Origin: Pseudomonas tumuqii
GTDB taxonomy: Bacteria > Pseudomonadota > Gammaproteobacteria > Pseudomonadales > Pseudomonadaceae
Length of the DNA: 64,000 bases
Assembly (NCBI RefSeq): GCF_013184545.1
Contig: NZ_JAAOJA010000006.1
Location: forward strand, 124,001-188,000
Direction of reading: 5' to 3'
The translations under genes and the position numbers were made by a program. Every line of letters begins with the position of its first letter. The first letter of the stretch is position 1. Below are positions 38,635-46,928 of the stretch, in pieces. The notes under the pieces are model-generated. The model had not been told where the DNA came from. It did no database searches and worked only from the letters and a program-made list of their open reading frames with translations.

Positions 38635-40077
38635 TTAGCGCACGAACAGCTTGTAGACCAGCTTCTGCAGGGTCTTGCCATAGGGCGGGTAGATCAGCTT
38701 GGCGGCGTTGAAGCGCTGCTTGATCAACACGCCCTTGGCCTTGCTGAAGGTCAGAAAGCCCTCGTGGCCGTGATAATGGCCCATGCCGGAGGGGCCGATG
38801 CCGCCGAACGGCAGGTCGTCCTGGGCCACATGCAGCAGGCAGTCGTTCAGGCACACGCCGCCGGAATGGGTTTCATGCAGCACGCGCGTCTGCTCGCGCT
38901 TGTCGTAACCGAAGTAGTACAGCGCCAGCGGCCGGTTGCGCTGGTTGATATAGGCGAAGGCATCGTCCAGCTTGGCGTAGGGCACGATGGGCAACAGCGG
39001 ACCGAAGATCTCGTCCTGCATGATCGTCATCTCGTCCGTGACATTCAGCAGCACCACATGCGGCATGCGCCGGCCCTGGGCTTCGGGGTACAGCGGGATG
39101 ATGGTTGCGCCCTTGCTCTCGGCGTCCTGCAGGTAGCCGTTGAGGCGCTGCTGCTGGCGCTCGTTGATGATCGCGGTGTAGTCGGGGTTGTCCGCCAGCT
39201 GCGGGTAGAAGTTCAGCACGGCCTGGCGGTAGGCCTCGACGAAGCCTGGCACGCGATCCTTGGGCACCAGCACGTAGTCCGGCGCCACGCAGGTCTGCCC
39301 GGCGTTGAGGGTCTTGCCGAAGGCGATGCGTTCGGCGGCATCGCTCAGCGGCACATCGGCGGAGACGATGGCCGGCGACTTGCCGCCCAATTCCAGGGTT
39401 ACCGGGGTCAGGTTCTCGGCGGCGGCGCGCATCACGTGCCGGCCTATGCTGGTGGCGCCGGTGAACAGCAGGTGGTCGAACGGCAGCTTGGCGAAGGCCA
39501 TGCCGACTTCCGCCTCGCCCAGGGCCACGCTGACCAGATCCTCGGGGAACACCTTGGCCAGCAGCTCCTTGATCAGCTGCGAGGTGGCCGGGGTGGATTC
39601 GCTCATCTTGATCATCACCCGGTTGCCGGCCGCCAGCGCGCCGACCAGCGGGCCGATGGCGAGGAACAGCGGGTAGTTCCACGGCACTATCACCCCGACT
39701 ACGCCGAGCGGCTGGTAGATCACCTTGGCCGAGGCCGGCATGAACTGCAGGCCGACGCTGCGCCGCGAGGGCGTCATCCACTGCTTCAGGCGCTTGGCCG
39801 CGTAGTGGATGCCGTGCAGGCTGGGCATCAGTTCGGCGATCAGGGTTTCGTCGGCCGAGCGGTTGCTGAAATCCCGGGAGATCGCCTGGATCAGCGCTTC
39901 GCGTTCGCCGCTCAGCAGCTCGCTCAGGGCCTTGAGCCATTGCAGGCGCTGCTCGGCGGGCGGCATGGGGTTGGCCTGGAAGGCCGCGCGCTGCAGGGCA
40001 AAGGTAGCTTGCAGTTGGGTGAGCTGATCCTGGCTGTGTTGCAGGCTCTGCTCCAGGTAGGCGATGTCGGCGGCCAT
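38635..40077 (-). CDS. calB: Coniferyl aldehyde dehydrogenase
   Basis: NAD(P)-dependent aldehyde dehydrogenase, 480 residues, of the class acting on coniferyl and related aldehydes. It has VIVPWNYPLFLAIGPLVGAL, the glutamate motif TLELGGKSPAIV and the catalytic cysteine in FGKTLNAGQTCVAPDYVLVP; the C-terminal half has QDEIFGPLLPIVPY. It is divergent from a TetR regulator, and its promoter carries a perfect palindrome. Short, C-terminally hydrophobic members of this class also act on fatty aldehydes, so the exact substrate is less sure than the family. Confidence 0.9.
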   Translation of the reverse strand: MAADIAYLEQSLQHSQDQLTQLQATFALQRAAFQANPMPPAEQRLQWLKALSELLSGEREALIQAISRDFSNRSADETLIAELMPSLHGIHYAAKRLKQWMTPSRRSVGLQFMPASAKVIYQPLGVVGVIVPWNYPLFLAIGPLVGALAAGNRVMIKMSESTPATSQLIKELLAKVFPEDLVSVALGEAEVGMAFAKLPFDHLLFTGATSIGRHVMRAAAENLTPVTLELGGKSPAIVSADVPLSDAAERIAFGKTLNAGQTCVAPDYVLVPKDRVPGFVEAYRQAVLNFYPQLADNPDYTAIINERQQQRLNGYLQDAESKGATIIPLYPEAQGRRMPHVVLLNVTDEMTIMQDEIFGPLLPIVPYAKLDDAFAYINQRNRPLALYYFGYDKREQTRVLHETHSGGVCLNDCLLHVAQDDLPFGGIGPSGMGHYHGHEGFLTFSKAKGVLIKQRFNAAKLIYPPYGKTLQKLVYKLFVR

Positions 40078-40153
40078 GGCGATTTCCTCGGCGTTGCAGC
40101 GTTGCAGTCCCGTTCACCCGTGCGGTGCGAGTGCTGCGAAAAGGTGTGCTGGA

Positions 40154-40182
40154 TTTTTAGAGCAATTGCTCTAATCTGTCAA
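40154..40182 (-). promoter_or_regulatory. Sigma-70 promoter of calB
   Basis: On the minus strand a perfect -35 TTGACA (40182-40177) is followed by a 17-nt spacer and TAAAAA as -10 (40159-40154). Predicted start is near 40147, about 70 nt before the calB ATG. Confidence 0.75.
40157..40174. promoter_or_regulatory. TetR operator within the calB promoter
   Basis: TTAGAGCAATTGCTCTAA is a perfect 18-bp palindrome. It fills nearly the whole spacer between the -35 and -10 hexamers, so a bound TetR-type dimer would block RNA polymerase. It lies between calB and the divergent TetR gene. Confidence 0.8.
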
Positions 40183-40316
40183 ATGGGGGATCGCCTCGGG
40201 GGCGTTCGCGCCGCCCAGCGGCAGTCGGCGGCTCGCTGTGGGCCATGCTAGGTAACACTTTGCGCGTTGCCCCGTGTACCTTTGCCAGGATTGATTGAGT
40301 CGAGATCGAGCAGTTT

Positions 40317-40976
40317 ATGGCGGCCCCCCTGAAAACCCGCGAGCGCATCATCCAGGCCAGCCTCGAGCTGTTCAACGCCCAGGGCGAGCGCAGCGTCACC
40401 ACCAACCACATCGCCGCACACCTGGGCATTTCGCCAGGCAACCTCTACTACCACTTCCGCAACAAGCAGGCGATCATCGCCGAGCTGTTCGGCCAGTACG
40501 AACGTCATGTCGACAGCTTCCTGCGCCTGCCGCCCGACCGGGCCATGACCATCGACGACAAGACCTTCTACCTGGAGGCGCTGCTCGCGGCCATGTGGCA
40601 CTACCGCTTCTTGCACCGCGATCTGGAGCACCTGCTCGACAGCGATGCCGAGCTGGCCGAGCGTTACCGGCTGTTCGCCCAGCGCTGCCTGCAGGGTGCG
40701 CAAGGCATCTACCAGGGCTTCGTCGCCGCCGGCATCCTGCTGATGAACCCTGCGCAGATCGAGGCGCTGACGCTGAATGCCTGGATCATCATGACCTCCT
40801 GGGTGCGCTTTCTGTGTACGACCAGCGGCAAGCCCGGTGAGCTCAGCGAAGCGATGTTACGCCGCGGCATCTATCAGGTGCTGGCGCTGGAGGGTGGTTA
40901 TATCGCCCCGCAGGTGCGGGAGGCGGTGGATGCCCTGTACCGGAAACTGCACGTGCCGCTGGAGCAGGTGATCTGA
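40317..40976 (+). CDS. TetR-family transcriptional repressor
   Basis: A 219-residue regulator. The N-terminal helix-turn-helix is TTNHIAAHLGISPGNLYYHF (about residues 24-43), followed by NKQAIIAELFGQYE. The C-terminal ligand domain is of the YP_... TetR_C type with LLAAMWHYRFLHRDLEHLLD. It is divergent from calB, and a perfect palindrome in between is the probable operator, so it should repress calB and itself until an aldehyde or acyl ligand binds. Confidence 0.93.
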   Translation: MAAPLKTRERIIQASLELFNAQGERSVTTNHIAAHLGISPGNLYYHFRNKQAIIAELFGQYERHVDSFLRLPPDRAMTIDDKTFYLEALLAAMWHYRFLHRDLEHLLDSDAELAERYRLFAQRCLQGAQGIYQGFVAAGILLMNPAQIEALTLNAWIIMTSWVRFLCTTSGKPGELSEAMLRRGIYQVLALEGGYIAPQVREAVDALYRKLHVPLEQVI

Positions 40977-41016
40977 AGCGAAACCGCTTCGCTGGCCTGG
41001 GCATTGTCCTGCGCGG

Positions 41017-42006
41017 TTAACCCACCGCCCGCGTCGCCAGCCATTGGGGAATACGCCGTTCCAGGTAATAGCCAGGCTTGCGCAGCGAGCCGTCGATGAA
41101 GCCGACATGGCCGCCGTGGGCGTGCAACTCGAACTCGATGTGCGGCGACAGTTCGGCGCTCTCCGGCAGGCTGTGACGGAATACGAAGGGGTCGTCGGTG
41201 GCCTGGATGATCAGGGTCGGGGTCGCGATGCGGGCGAGGAAGTAGCGGCTGGAGGAGTGGGTGTAATAGTCCTGGGCCCCCTTGAAACCATGCAGCGGCG
41301 CGGTGATGCGATCGTCGAAGTCCCAGAAGGTGCGCATGCCGTCCAGCGCGCCGAGCTGATCCAGGGTGGACAGGCGGTCGGCCATGCCCTGGTGGGCGAA
41401 CAGGCGCTGCTTGGTCTTCACGTAGGCGACCATCTGCTTCATGAAATGCGCCTGGTAGACCCGCGAGAAGCCCAGGCCGAGGCGGTCCGCGCACTGATCC
41501 AGGCGAAACGGCACCGACACCGCCGCGGCGGCCTGCACCTGGCTGTCGTCGCCGGTTTCGCCGAGGTATTTGAGCAGCACGTTGCCGCCCAGGGAATAGC
41601 CGACGACATACAGCGGGGTCAGCGGCCGTTGTGCGCGCAGGTGGCGCACCGTCTCGGCCAGGTCGTCGCTGGCGCCGGAGTGGTAGCCGCGCGCCAGCAG
41701 GTTGGGTTCGCCCGAGCAGCCGCGCCAGTTCAGCGCCACGCTGGCCCAGCCGCGTGTGGTCAAGGCCTGCTGCAGGCCGAGCACATAGTGCGAACTGGAC
41801 GAGCCGGTCAGGCCGTGCAGCACCAGGACCAGCGGCGCCTCGGCTGAATGCGGGCCGTGCCAGTCGAGGTCGAGAAAGTCGCCGTCCTCCAGCCACAGGC
41901 GCTCGCGCCGGCGCTGCAGTTGCGGCGGCTTGCGGCACAGCGAATTCCACAGGGTCTGCAGGTGCGGACCGGGCAGCCACCAGGCGGGTTTGAAGGTCGG
42001 ATTCAT
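41017..42006 (-). CDS. Alpha/beta hydrolase, YheT family
   Basis: A 329-residue cytosolic hydrolase. It has LVLHGLTGSSSSHYVLGLQ (oxyanion region, about residue 60), the nucleophile elbow VVGYSLGGNVLLKYLGE with its serine near residue 137, a late aspartate (QATDDPFV) and the catalytic histidine in HAHGGHVGFIDGSL. YheT proteins are related to ester hydrolases of lipid metabolism; substrate unknown. The bases just before the ATG are part of a dispersed GTAGCCC repeat, so the leader has no good ribosome site. Confidence 0.92.
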   Translation of the reverse strand: MNPTFKPAWWLPGPHLQTLWNSLCRKPPQLQRRRERLWLEDGDFLDLDWHGPHSAEAPLVLVLHGLTGSSSSHYVLGLQQALTTRGWASVALNWRGCSGEPNLLARGYHSGASDDLAETVRHLRAQRPLTPLYVVGYSLGGNVLLKYLGETGDDSQVQAAAAVSVPFRLDQCADRLGLGFSRVYQAHFMKQMVAYVKTKQRLFAHQGMADRLSTLDQLGALDGMRTFWDFDDRITAPLHGFKGAQDYYTHSSSRYFLARIATPTLIIQATDDPFVFRHSLPESAELSPHIEFELHAHGGHVGFIDGSLRKPGYYLERRIPQWLATRAVG

Positions 42007-42017
42007 GCGTGTAGCCC

Positions 42018-42085
42018 GTAGCCCGGATGCAATCCGGGGAAGTTGTGGCCAATCGACAATACGCCGCGGATTGCATCCGGGCTAC
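42018..42085. repeat. Dispersed GTAGCCCGGATGCAATCCG repeat, inverted pair
   Basis: GTAGCCCGGATGCAATCCG at 42018-42036 is found as an exact reverse complement at 42067-42085, with a 30-nt spacer. Each arm is itself partly palindromic. An extra GTAGCCC lies directly before the left arm (42011-42017). Confidence 0.88.
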
Positions 42086-42146
42086 AGGGACTGGCCGATG
42101 CCGCTGGCATGCTCCGGGTTGATCAGGACAGTGGCGAGGTGCCGCC

Positions 42147-42749
42147 TCAGCCTTCCTGCGCGCTGCGCTGCCACAGCGCGTAATACACCTGGCCGGCCTT
42201 CTGTTCGCGGTGCAGGCGCCAGTTGCCGGGCAGGCCGAGGCCTGAGGGCGGGTTTTCGCTTTCGGTGTAGACCCAGGCATCCGCGGCTAGCCAGCCGTGT
42301 TGCTCCAGCAGGTTGCAGGCCGGCAGGAGCAGATCCTGGCTGAACGGCGGGTCGAGAAACACCAGGTCGAACGGTGTGGCGGCCTGGGTCTGCAGGTAGG
42401 CCAGGGCATCGCTTTGCAGCAACTGGCCGTTGTCGCAGCCCAGGGTCAGCAGGTGGCCGCGCAGGCTGGCGACGGCGCCGGGGTTGAGATCCAGCGCCAG
42501 GGCGCTGCCGGCCCCGCGTGACAGCGCTTCGAGGAACAGCGCGCCGCTGCCGGCGAACAGGTCGAGCACCTTGGCGCCCTCGACGTAGGGCGCCAGCCAG
42601 TTGAACAGGGTCTCGCGCACGCGGTTGGGCGTGGGGCGCAGGCCGGCGGCCATGGGGAAGTTGAACTGGCGCGAACGCCATTGCCCGCCGATGATCCGCA
42701 GTTGACCATCGCCGCCGTGGGCCGTGGCCGCTTTGTTTGGCTTGCGCAT
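42147..42749 (-). CDS. rsmD: 16S rRNA (guanine966-N2)-methyltransferase
   Basis: Methylates G966 of 16S rRNA using S-adenosylmethionine. The 200-residue protein has LRIIGGQWRSRQFNFPMAAG with RPTPNRVRETLFNWL, SAM motif I LDLFAGSGALFLEALSRGA and the catalytic DPPF (FDLVFLDPPFSQDLL). Its ATG overlaps the stop of the M16-type gene by one base (TGATG), as in P. aeruginosa. Confidence 0.97.
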   Translation of the reverse strand: MRKPNKAATAHGGDGQLRIIGGQWRSRQFNFPMAAGLRPTPNRVRETLFNWLAPYVEGAKVLDLFAGSGALFLEALSRGAGSALALDLNPGAVASLRGHLLTLGCDNGQLLQSDALAYLQTQAATPFDLVFLDPPFSQDLLLPACNLLEQHGWLAADAWVYTESENPPSGLGLPGNWRLHREQKAGQVYYALWQRSAQEG

Positions 42750-44233
42750 CAGTGCTCCGGTACGGCAGAAGGTTGTTCGGCGGGTTTGTTGCTGGGCGGC
42801 GGCAGGTCTTGCTGCGCCACCGTCGGCCCGGCAGTGACGATGACCAGGGCCTGCGGGTCGAGGTGCTTGGCCATGGCGGCCTTGACCTGTTCGGTGCTGA
42901 GGGCCTGCACCTCGCGCATGAAGTCTTCCAGGTGGCTCAGCGGCAGGTCGTAGAAGCCCATGGAACCGAGCTGGCCGACGATGGCGGCGTTGCTCGCGGT
43001 GGACAGCGGGAAGCTGCCGGCCAACTCGCGCTTGGCGTTGTCCAGTTCCTCCTGGGTCGGGCCGCTGGCCAGGTAGTCGCGCAGCATGTCCTTGACCAGT
43101 TGCAGGGTGCCGGCGCTGAGTTCGGCGCGGGTCTGCAGGTTGATCATGAACGGCCCGCGAGCCTGCATGGCGCTGAAGCCGGAGTAGACGCCGTAGGTCA
43201 GGCCGCGCTTTTCGCGCACCTCGCTCATCAGCCGGGTGCCGAAACCGCCGCCGCCGAAGATCTGGTTACCCAGAAAGAGTGCGGCATAGTCCGGGTCGCG
43301 CCTGTCGATACCGAGCTGGGCGATCATCAGGTGGGTCTGGTTGGACGGGAACTCGATATGGCTGGCGCCGGGTTGCGGTGCGTCCGGCTGGGCAATGATG
43401 GGCAGGGCCGGGCCCTGCGGCAATGCGGCGGAAACCTCTGCCGTGAGTGCTTCGGCTTCGGCCCGCGAGAGGTCGCCGACCAGGGCGATCACCGCGTTGC
43501 CGGCGGCGTAGGCCTTGGCATGGAAGGCTTGCAGCTGCTCGCGGCTAATTGCCGGGACGGAGCCTTCGTTGCCTTCGCTGGGGTGGGCGTAGGGGTGCTC
43601 GCCGTAGAGCCGCTCGAACAGTTGCAGGCTGGCCAGTTGGCCGGGGTTCTGCTTCTGGTATTCGAAGCCGGCCAGCAGCTGGTTCTTGATCCGTGCCAGG
43701 GCGTCTTCGGGAAAAGTCGGCTGGCCGATCACCTGGTTGAACAGCTGCAGCGCCGGCTCGCGCTGCTCCGCCGCACTGAGGCTGCGCAGGCTGGCCACCG
43801 CCATGTCGCGGTAGGCGCCATTGCCGAACTCGGCGCCCAGGCTTTCGAAACCGGCGGCGATGGCGCCGACGTCCTTGCCCGGTACGCCTTCGTTGAGCAT
43901 GGCGTTGGTCAGCATGGCCAGCCCTGGCACGCCGTCATCCTGGCTGCTGCCGGCGGCGAACGTCAGGCGCAGGTCGAGCATCGGCAACTCGCGCGCCTCG
44001 ACGAACAGCACCTTGGCGCCCTCGGCGGTTTGCCAGGTCTGGATCTCCAGATTGCGCCGGCCTGGTGCCTGGCCATTGAGTTCGGCGAGGGATTCGATGG
44101 CAGTCGACGGGGCGGGTACGGACGGGCTGCTGGCTTGGTCGGGACGTTTGATCACCAGCAGCAGAAGCGCCAACAACACCAGTACCGCCAGGCCGAGCAG
44201 GCCGTAGCGCAAACCATTGCGCTCACTCATCAT
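42749..44233 (-). CDS. M16 peptidase family protein lacking the zinc motif
   Basis: A 494-residue membrane-anchored protein: MMSERNGLRYGLLGLAVLVL gives an N-terminal helix (about 10-28), then the M16 fold (LRLTFAAGSSQDDGVPGLAM and the C-terminal EVREKRGLTYGVYSGFSAM). The HxxEH zinc motif of active M16 enzymes is absent; LAMLTNAMLNEG stands in its place. It is the likely non-catalytic partner of the upstream peptidase, with which its start overlaps by 11 bp. The first of two ATGs (44233) has GGAG at the best distance. Confidence 0.92.
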   Translation of the reverse strand: MMSERNGLRYGLLGLAVLVLLALLLLVIKRPDQASSPSVPAPSTAIESLAELNGQAPGRRNLEIQTWQTAEGAKVLFVEARELPMLDLRLTFAAGSSQDDGVPGLAMLTNAMLNEGVPGKDVGAIAAGFESLGAEFGNGAYRDMAVASLRSLSAAEQREPALQLFNQVIGQPTFPEDALARIKNQLLAGFEYQKQNPGQLASLQLFERLYGEHPYAHPSEGNEGSVPAISREQLQAFHAKAYAAGNAVIALVGDLSRAEAEALTAEVSAALPQGPALPIIAQPDAPQPGASHIEFPSNQTHLMIAQLGIDRRDPDYAALFLGNQIFGGGGFGTRLMSEVREKRGLTYGVYSGFSAMQARGPFMINLQTRAELSAGTLQLVKDMLRDYLASGPTQEELDNAKRELAGSFPLSTASNAAIVGQLGSMGFYDLPLSHLEDFMREVQALSTEQVKAAMAKHLDPQALVIVTAGPTVAQQDLPPPSNKPAEQPSAVPEH

Positions 44234-45575
44234 GCTTCTCCTCGGGTAGAACATGGGCGACGCTCAGGCGATCGCGGGTAAAGAAGGTTTTCGCTGCGCT
44301 CTGGATATCGGCCGGGGTGACCGCTTCCAGCTCGGCCAGCTCCTGGTCCATCAGCGTCCAGGACAGGCCGACGGTTTCCAGTTGGCCGATGGCAGTGGCC
44401 TGGCTGGTGATCGAGTCGCGCTCGTAGACCAGGCCGGCGATGACCTGGGCGCGCACCCGGGCCAGCTCCTCGGCGGAGGGCGGGTTCTGCTGCAGGTCCT
44501 GCAGCTCGCGCCACAGACCGGCTTCGGCTTGCGCCAGGGTCTTGCCGGTTTGCACATTGGGCGTGGCGGACAGCACGAACAGGCTGTCGCCGCGCGGGTG
44601 GGCGTCGTACCAGGCGGAAGCCCCGGAGACCAGTTCCTCGCCGCGCTCCAGGCGCGTCGGCAGGCGGGCGCTGTAGCCGCCATCGAGCAGGGTGGCGATC
44701 AGGCGCAAGGCATGCACCTGACGCGGCTGCTCGGCGGTGGCCAGGCCCGGTACGTTGAAGCCCAGCATCAGGCTCGGCAGCTGGGTTTTCAGGTGCAGGG
44801 TGATCCGCCGTTCGCCCGGTGCAGCCAGTTCGCGCGGGGCTTTCGTCGGCGGTACGGCGCGCTTGGGGATGTCGCCGAAATAGCGTTCGGCCAGCACCTT
44901 GACCTCGCTGGCGCTGACATCGCCGACCACCACCAGGGTGGCGTTGTTCGGCGCGTACCAGGCTTGATACCAGGCGCGCAGCTCCTCGACGGTCATGCGC
45001 TCGAGGTCGGCCATCCAGCCGATGGTCGGGGTGTGGTAACCGCTGGCGGGGTAGGCCATGGCCTTGAAGCGCTCGTAGGCCAGGTTCGCGGGTTTGTCGT
45101 CGGTGCGCAGGCGCCGCTCTTCCTTGATCACCTCGATCTCGCGGGCGAATTCATCGGCCGGCAGCTTGAGGCTGGCCAGGCGATCGGCTTCCAGTTCCAG
45201 GGCCACGCTCAGGCGATCACGCGCCAGCACCTGGTAATAGGCGGTGTAGTCGTCGCTGGTGAAGGCGTTCTCCTCGGCGCCCAGCTCGCGCAGGATGCGT
45301 GAGGCTTCGCCGGGGCCGAGCTTGCGGCTGCCCTTGAACATCATGTGCTCGAGGGCGTGGGACAGGCCGGTCTGGCCGGGCGTCTCGTAGCTGGAGCCGA
45401 CCTTGTACCAGAGCTGGGAGACCACCACCGGCGCGCGGTGATCCTCGCGGACGATGACCTTGAGACCGTTGTCCAGGCTGAATTCATGGGTCGGTTGCGG
45501 TTCTGCGGCCAAGATCGCCAGCGGCATGCAGAGCGCACCAAGGAGCAAGGCGGCGCGTTGGGCAATCATTTTCAT
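44223..45575 (-). CDS. M16 zinc metallopeptidase, exported
   Basis: A 450-residue peptidase of the pitrilysin/processing-peptidase family. A signal peptide (MKMIAQRAALLLGALCMPLA) precedes HEFSLDNGLKVIVREDHRAP. The active zinc motif is HxxEH in GLSHALEHMMFKGS, with the distal glutamate in the following 70-80 residues (ALELEADRLASL). It pairs with the zinc-less M16 protein downstream. The ATG at 45575 is chosen by the signal peptide; no clear ribosome site is visible, and ATG 45569 is equally possible. Confidence 0.93.
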   Translation of the reverse strand: MKMIAQRAALLLGALCMPLAILAAEPQPTHEFSLDNGLKVIVREDHRAPVVVSQLWYKVGSSYETPGQTGLSHALEHMMFKGSRKLGPGEASRILRELGAEENAFTSDDYTAYYQVLARDRLSVALELEADRLASLKLPADEFAREIEVIKEERRLRTDDKPANLAYERFKAMAYPASGYHTPTIGWMADLERMTVEELRAWYQAWYAPNNATLVVVGDVSASEVKVLAERYFGDIPKRAVPPTKAPRELAAPGERRITLHLKTQLPSLMLGFNVPGLATAEQPRQVHALRLIATLLDGGYSARLPTRLERGEELVSGASAWYDAHPRGDSLFVLSATPNVQTGKTLAQAEAGLWRELQDLQQNPPSAEELARVRAQVIAGLVYERDSITSQATAIGQLETVGLSWTLMDQELAELEAVTPADIQSAAKTFFTRDRLSVAHVLPEEKHDE

Positions 45576-45893
45576 AGAGGGTGTATTCACAATAAAGAGG
45601 TATTTCACCTTGGCGCTGGGAGCGCGCCAGGCAAGGCGCGGAATGCAGGCGATGGTCATGTCCTCGGCAACTCCCGCAGTGGCACAGTATGGCGCGGTCA
45701 CTGCGTCCATCGATAGGTCGTGTGCCGCGAAAGGTGCAATCCAGTGATATTCGTCGTTCTAGCGCGGCTGTCAGTCATGGTGCAAGCCGGATTCTAGCGG
45801 CAAGTCGGTGCCAGCAGAACCTTGTGACCATGCACCTGGCCACGAGTTTCCTTGCCCTGGCGCAGGCGCCTCCGTCGTCGTGTCCGCGTGCGA

Positions 45894-46820
45894 TCAACCT
45901 GCCGCGACGCCCAGCCCGCGGCTCTCGAGAAAAGCCGCCAGGTAGCCGATGAACGCCTGGACCTTGCGCGTGGCCCGGCGATGGCTGGGGTAGACGGCGA
46001 GGATCAGGGGACCGAAGGCATCCGGGTCGAAGTCGTACTCGGCAATCAGTTGCAGCAACTGGCCAGTTTCCAGATAGGGCTTCACGCTCCACAACGGGCA
46101 GGCGTGCAATCCCGCACCGAGCAGCGTGTTAGCCAGCAGCAGATCGTAATTGTCGCTCTCCAGGCGCGCCTGCGGCCTTGCTAGGCGCAGGCGTACGCCA
46201 TTGTGGGCCAGCCACCAGTAGTTCTGATCCAGCGCCGGATGGCGGTAGATCAGCCATTGGTGGCGGTCGAAGGTTTGCGGGCTGACCGGCGTCGGGTTGG
46301 CGGCCAGGTAGGCCGGACTGGCGCACAGCACGATGCGATTGTGTCCCAGCGGTTTGGCAATCAGCCCCGGCAGGTCGCTGCGACCCTCGCGCAAGGCCAG
46401 GTCATAGCCACCCTCGACCAGATCGACGAAGGCGTCGCACAGGTCCACCCGCAGGCGGATCTGTGGATGTTCGGCGAGAAAACCGGCGCAGGCCTCATCG
46501 AGAAACGCCCGGCCAAACGCCAGTGGTGCGGTCAGCCTGAGGTTGCCGTGCAGGCCATGCTTGAGCTGGCCGATTTCCTCGCCGGCGTCATGCAGGCGCT
46601 GCAGCACCTGGCGGGCCGTCTCCAGATACAGCCGGCCGGCCTCGGTCAGCGCCGTGCGCCGGGTGCTGCGCTCAAACAGTTGTGCGCCCAGTTCCGCTTC
46701 CAGATGGCTGACCGCCTTGGTCAGGGCCGAAGGCGTCTTGCCCAGCTGTTCGGCCGCGCGGCTGAAGCTGCCGTGCTCGGCGGTGGCGACAAACATGCCC
46801 AGGGCGCTGAGCTTGTCCAT
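45894..46820 (-). CDS. LysR-family transcriptional regulator
   Basis: A 308-residue regulator: MDKLSALGMFVATAEHGSFS opens the winged helix-turn-helix (AAEQLGKTPSALTKAVSHLE, about residues 20-40), followed by the effector domain (LRLTAPLAFGRAFLDEACAG). It is divergent from the amidohydrolase cassette with a 108-bp gap, the usual geometry for control of the neighbours. Within the gap CTCGGCA is repeated 19 bp apart (46852-46858 and 46871-46877). Confidence 0.94.
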   Translation of the reverse strand: MDKLSALGMFVATAEHGSFSRAAEQLGKTPSALTKAVSHLEAELGAQLFERSTRRTALTEAGRLYLETARQVLQRLHDAGEEIGQLKHGLHGNLRLTAPLAFGRAFLDEACAGFLAEHPQIRLRVDLCDAFVDLVEGGYDLALREGRSDLPGLIAKPLGHNRIVLCASPAYLAANPTPVSPQTFDRHQWLIYRHPALDQNYWWLAHNGVRLRLARPQARLESDNYDLLLANTLLGAGLHACPLWSVKPYLETGQLLQLIAEYDFDPDAFGPLILAVYPSHRRATRKVQAFIGYLAAFLESRGLGVAAG

Positions 46821-46928
46821 AGTGTTTTTCCTGTATGGCAAAAATGTTTTGCTCGGCAGCGGTGTTCTGCCTCGGCATATCCGCCGCTAGTCTCGTGGCC
46901 AGACCAATAAAAACCAGAGGCTGCTGCG

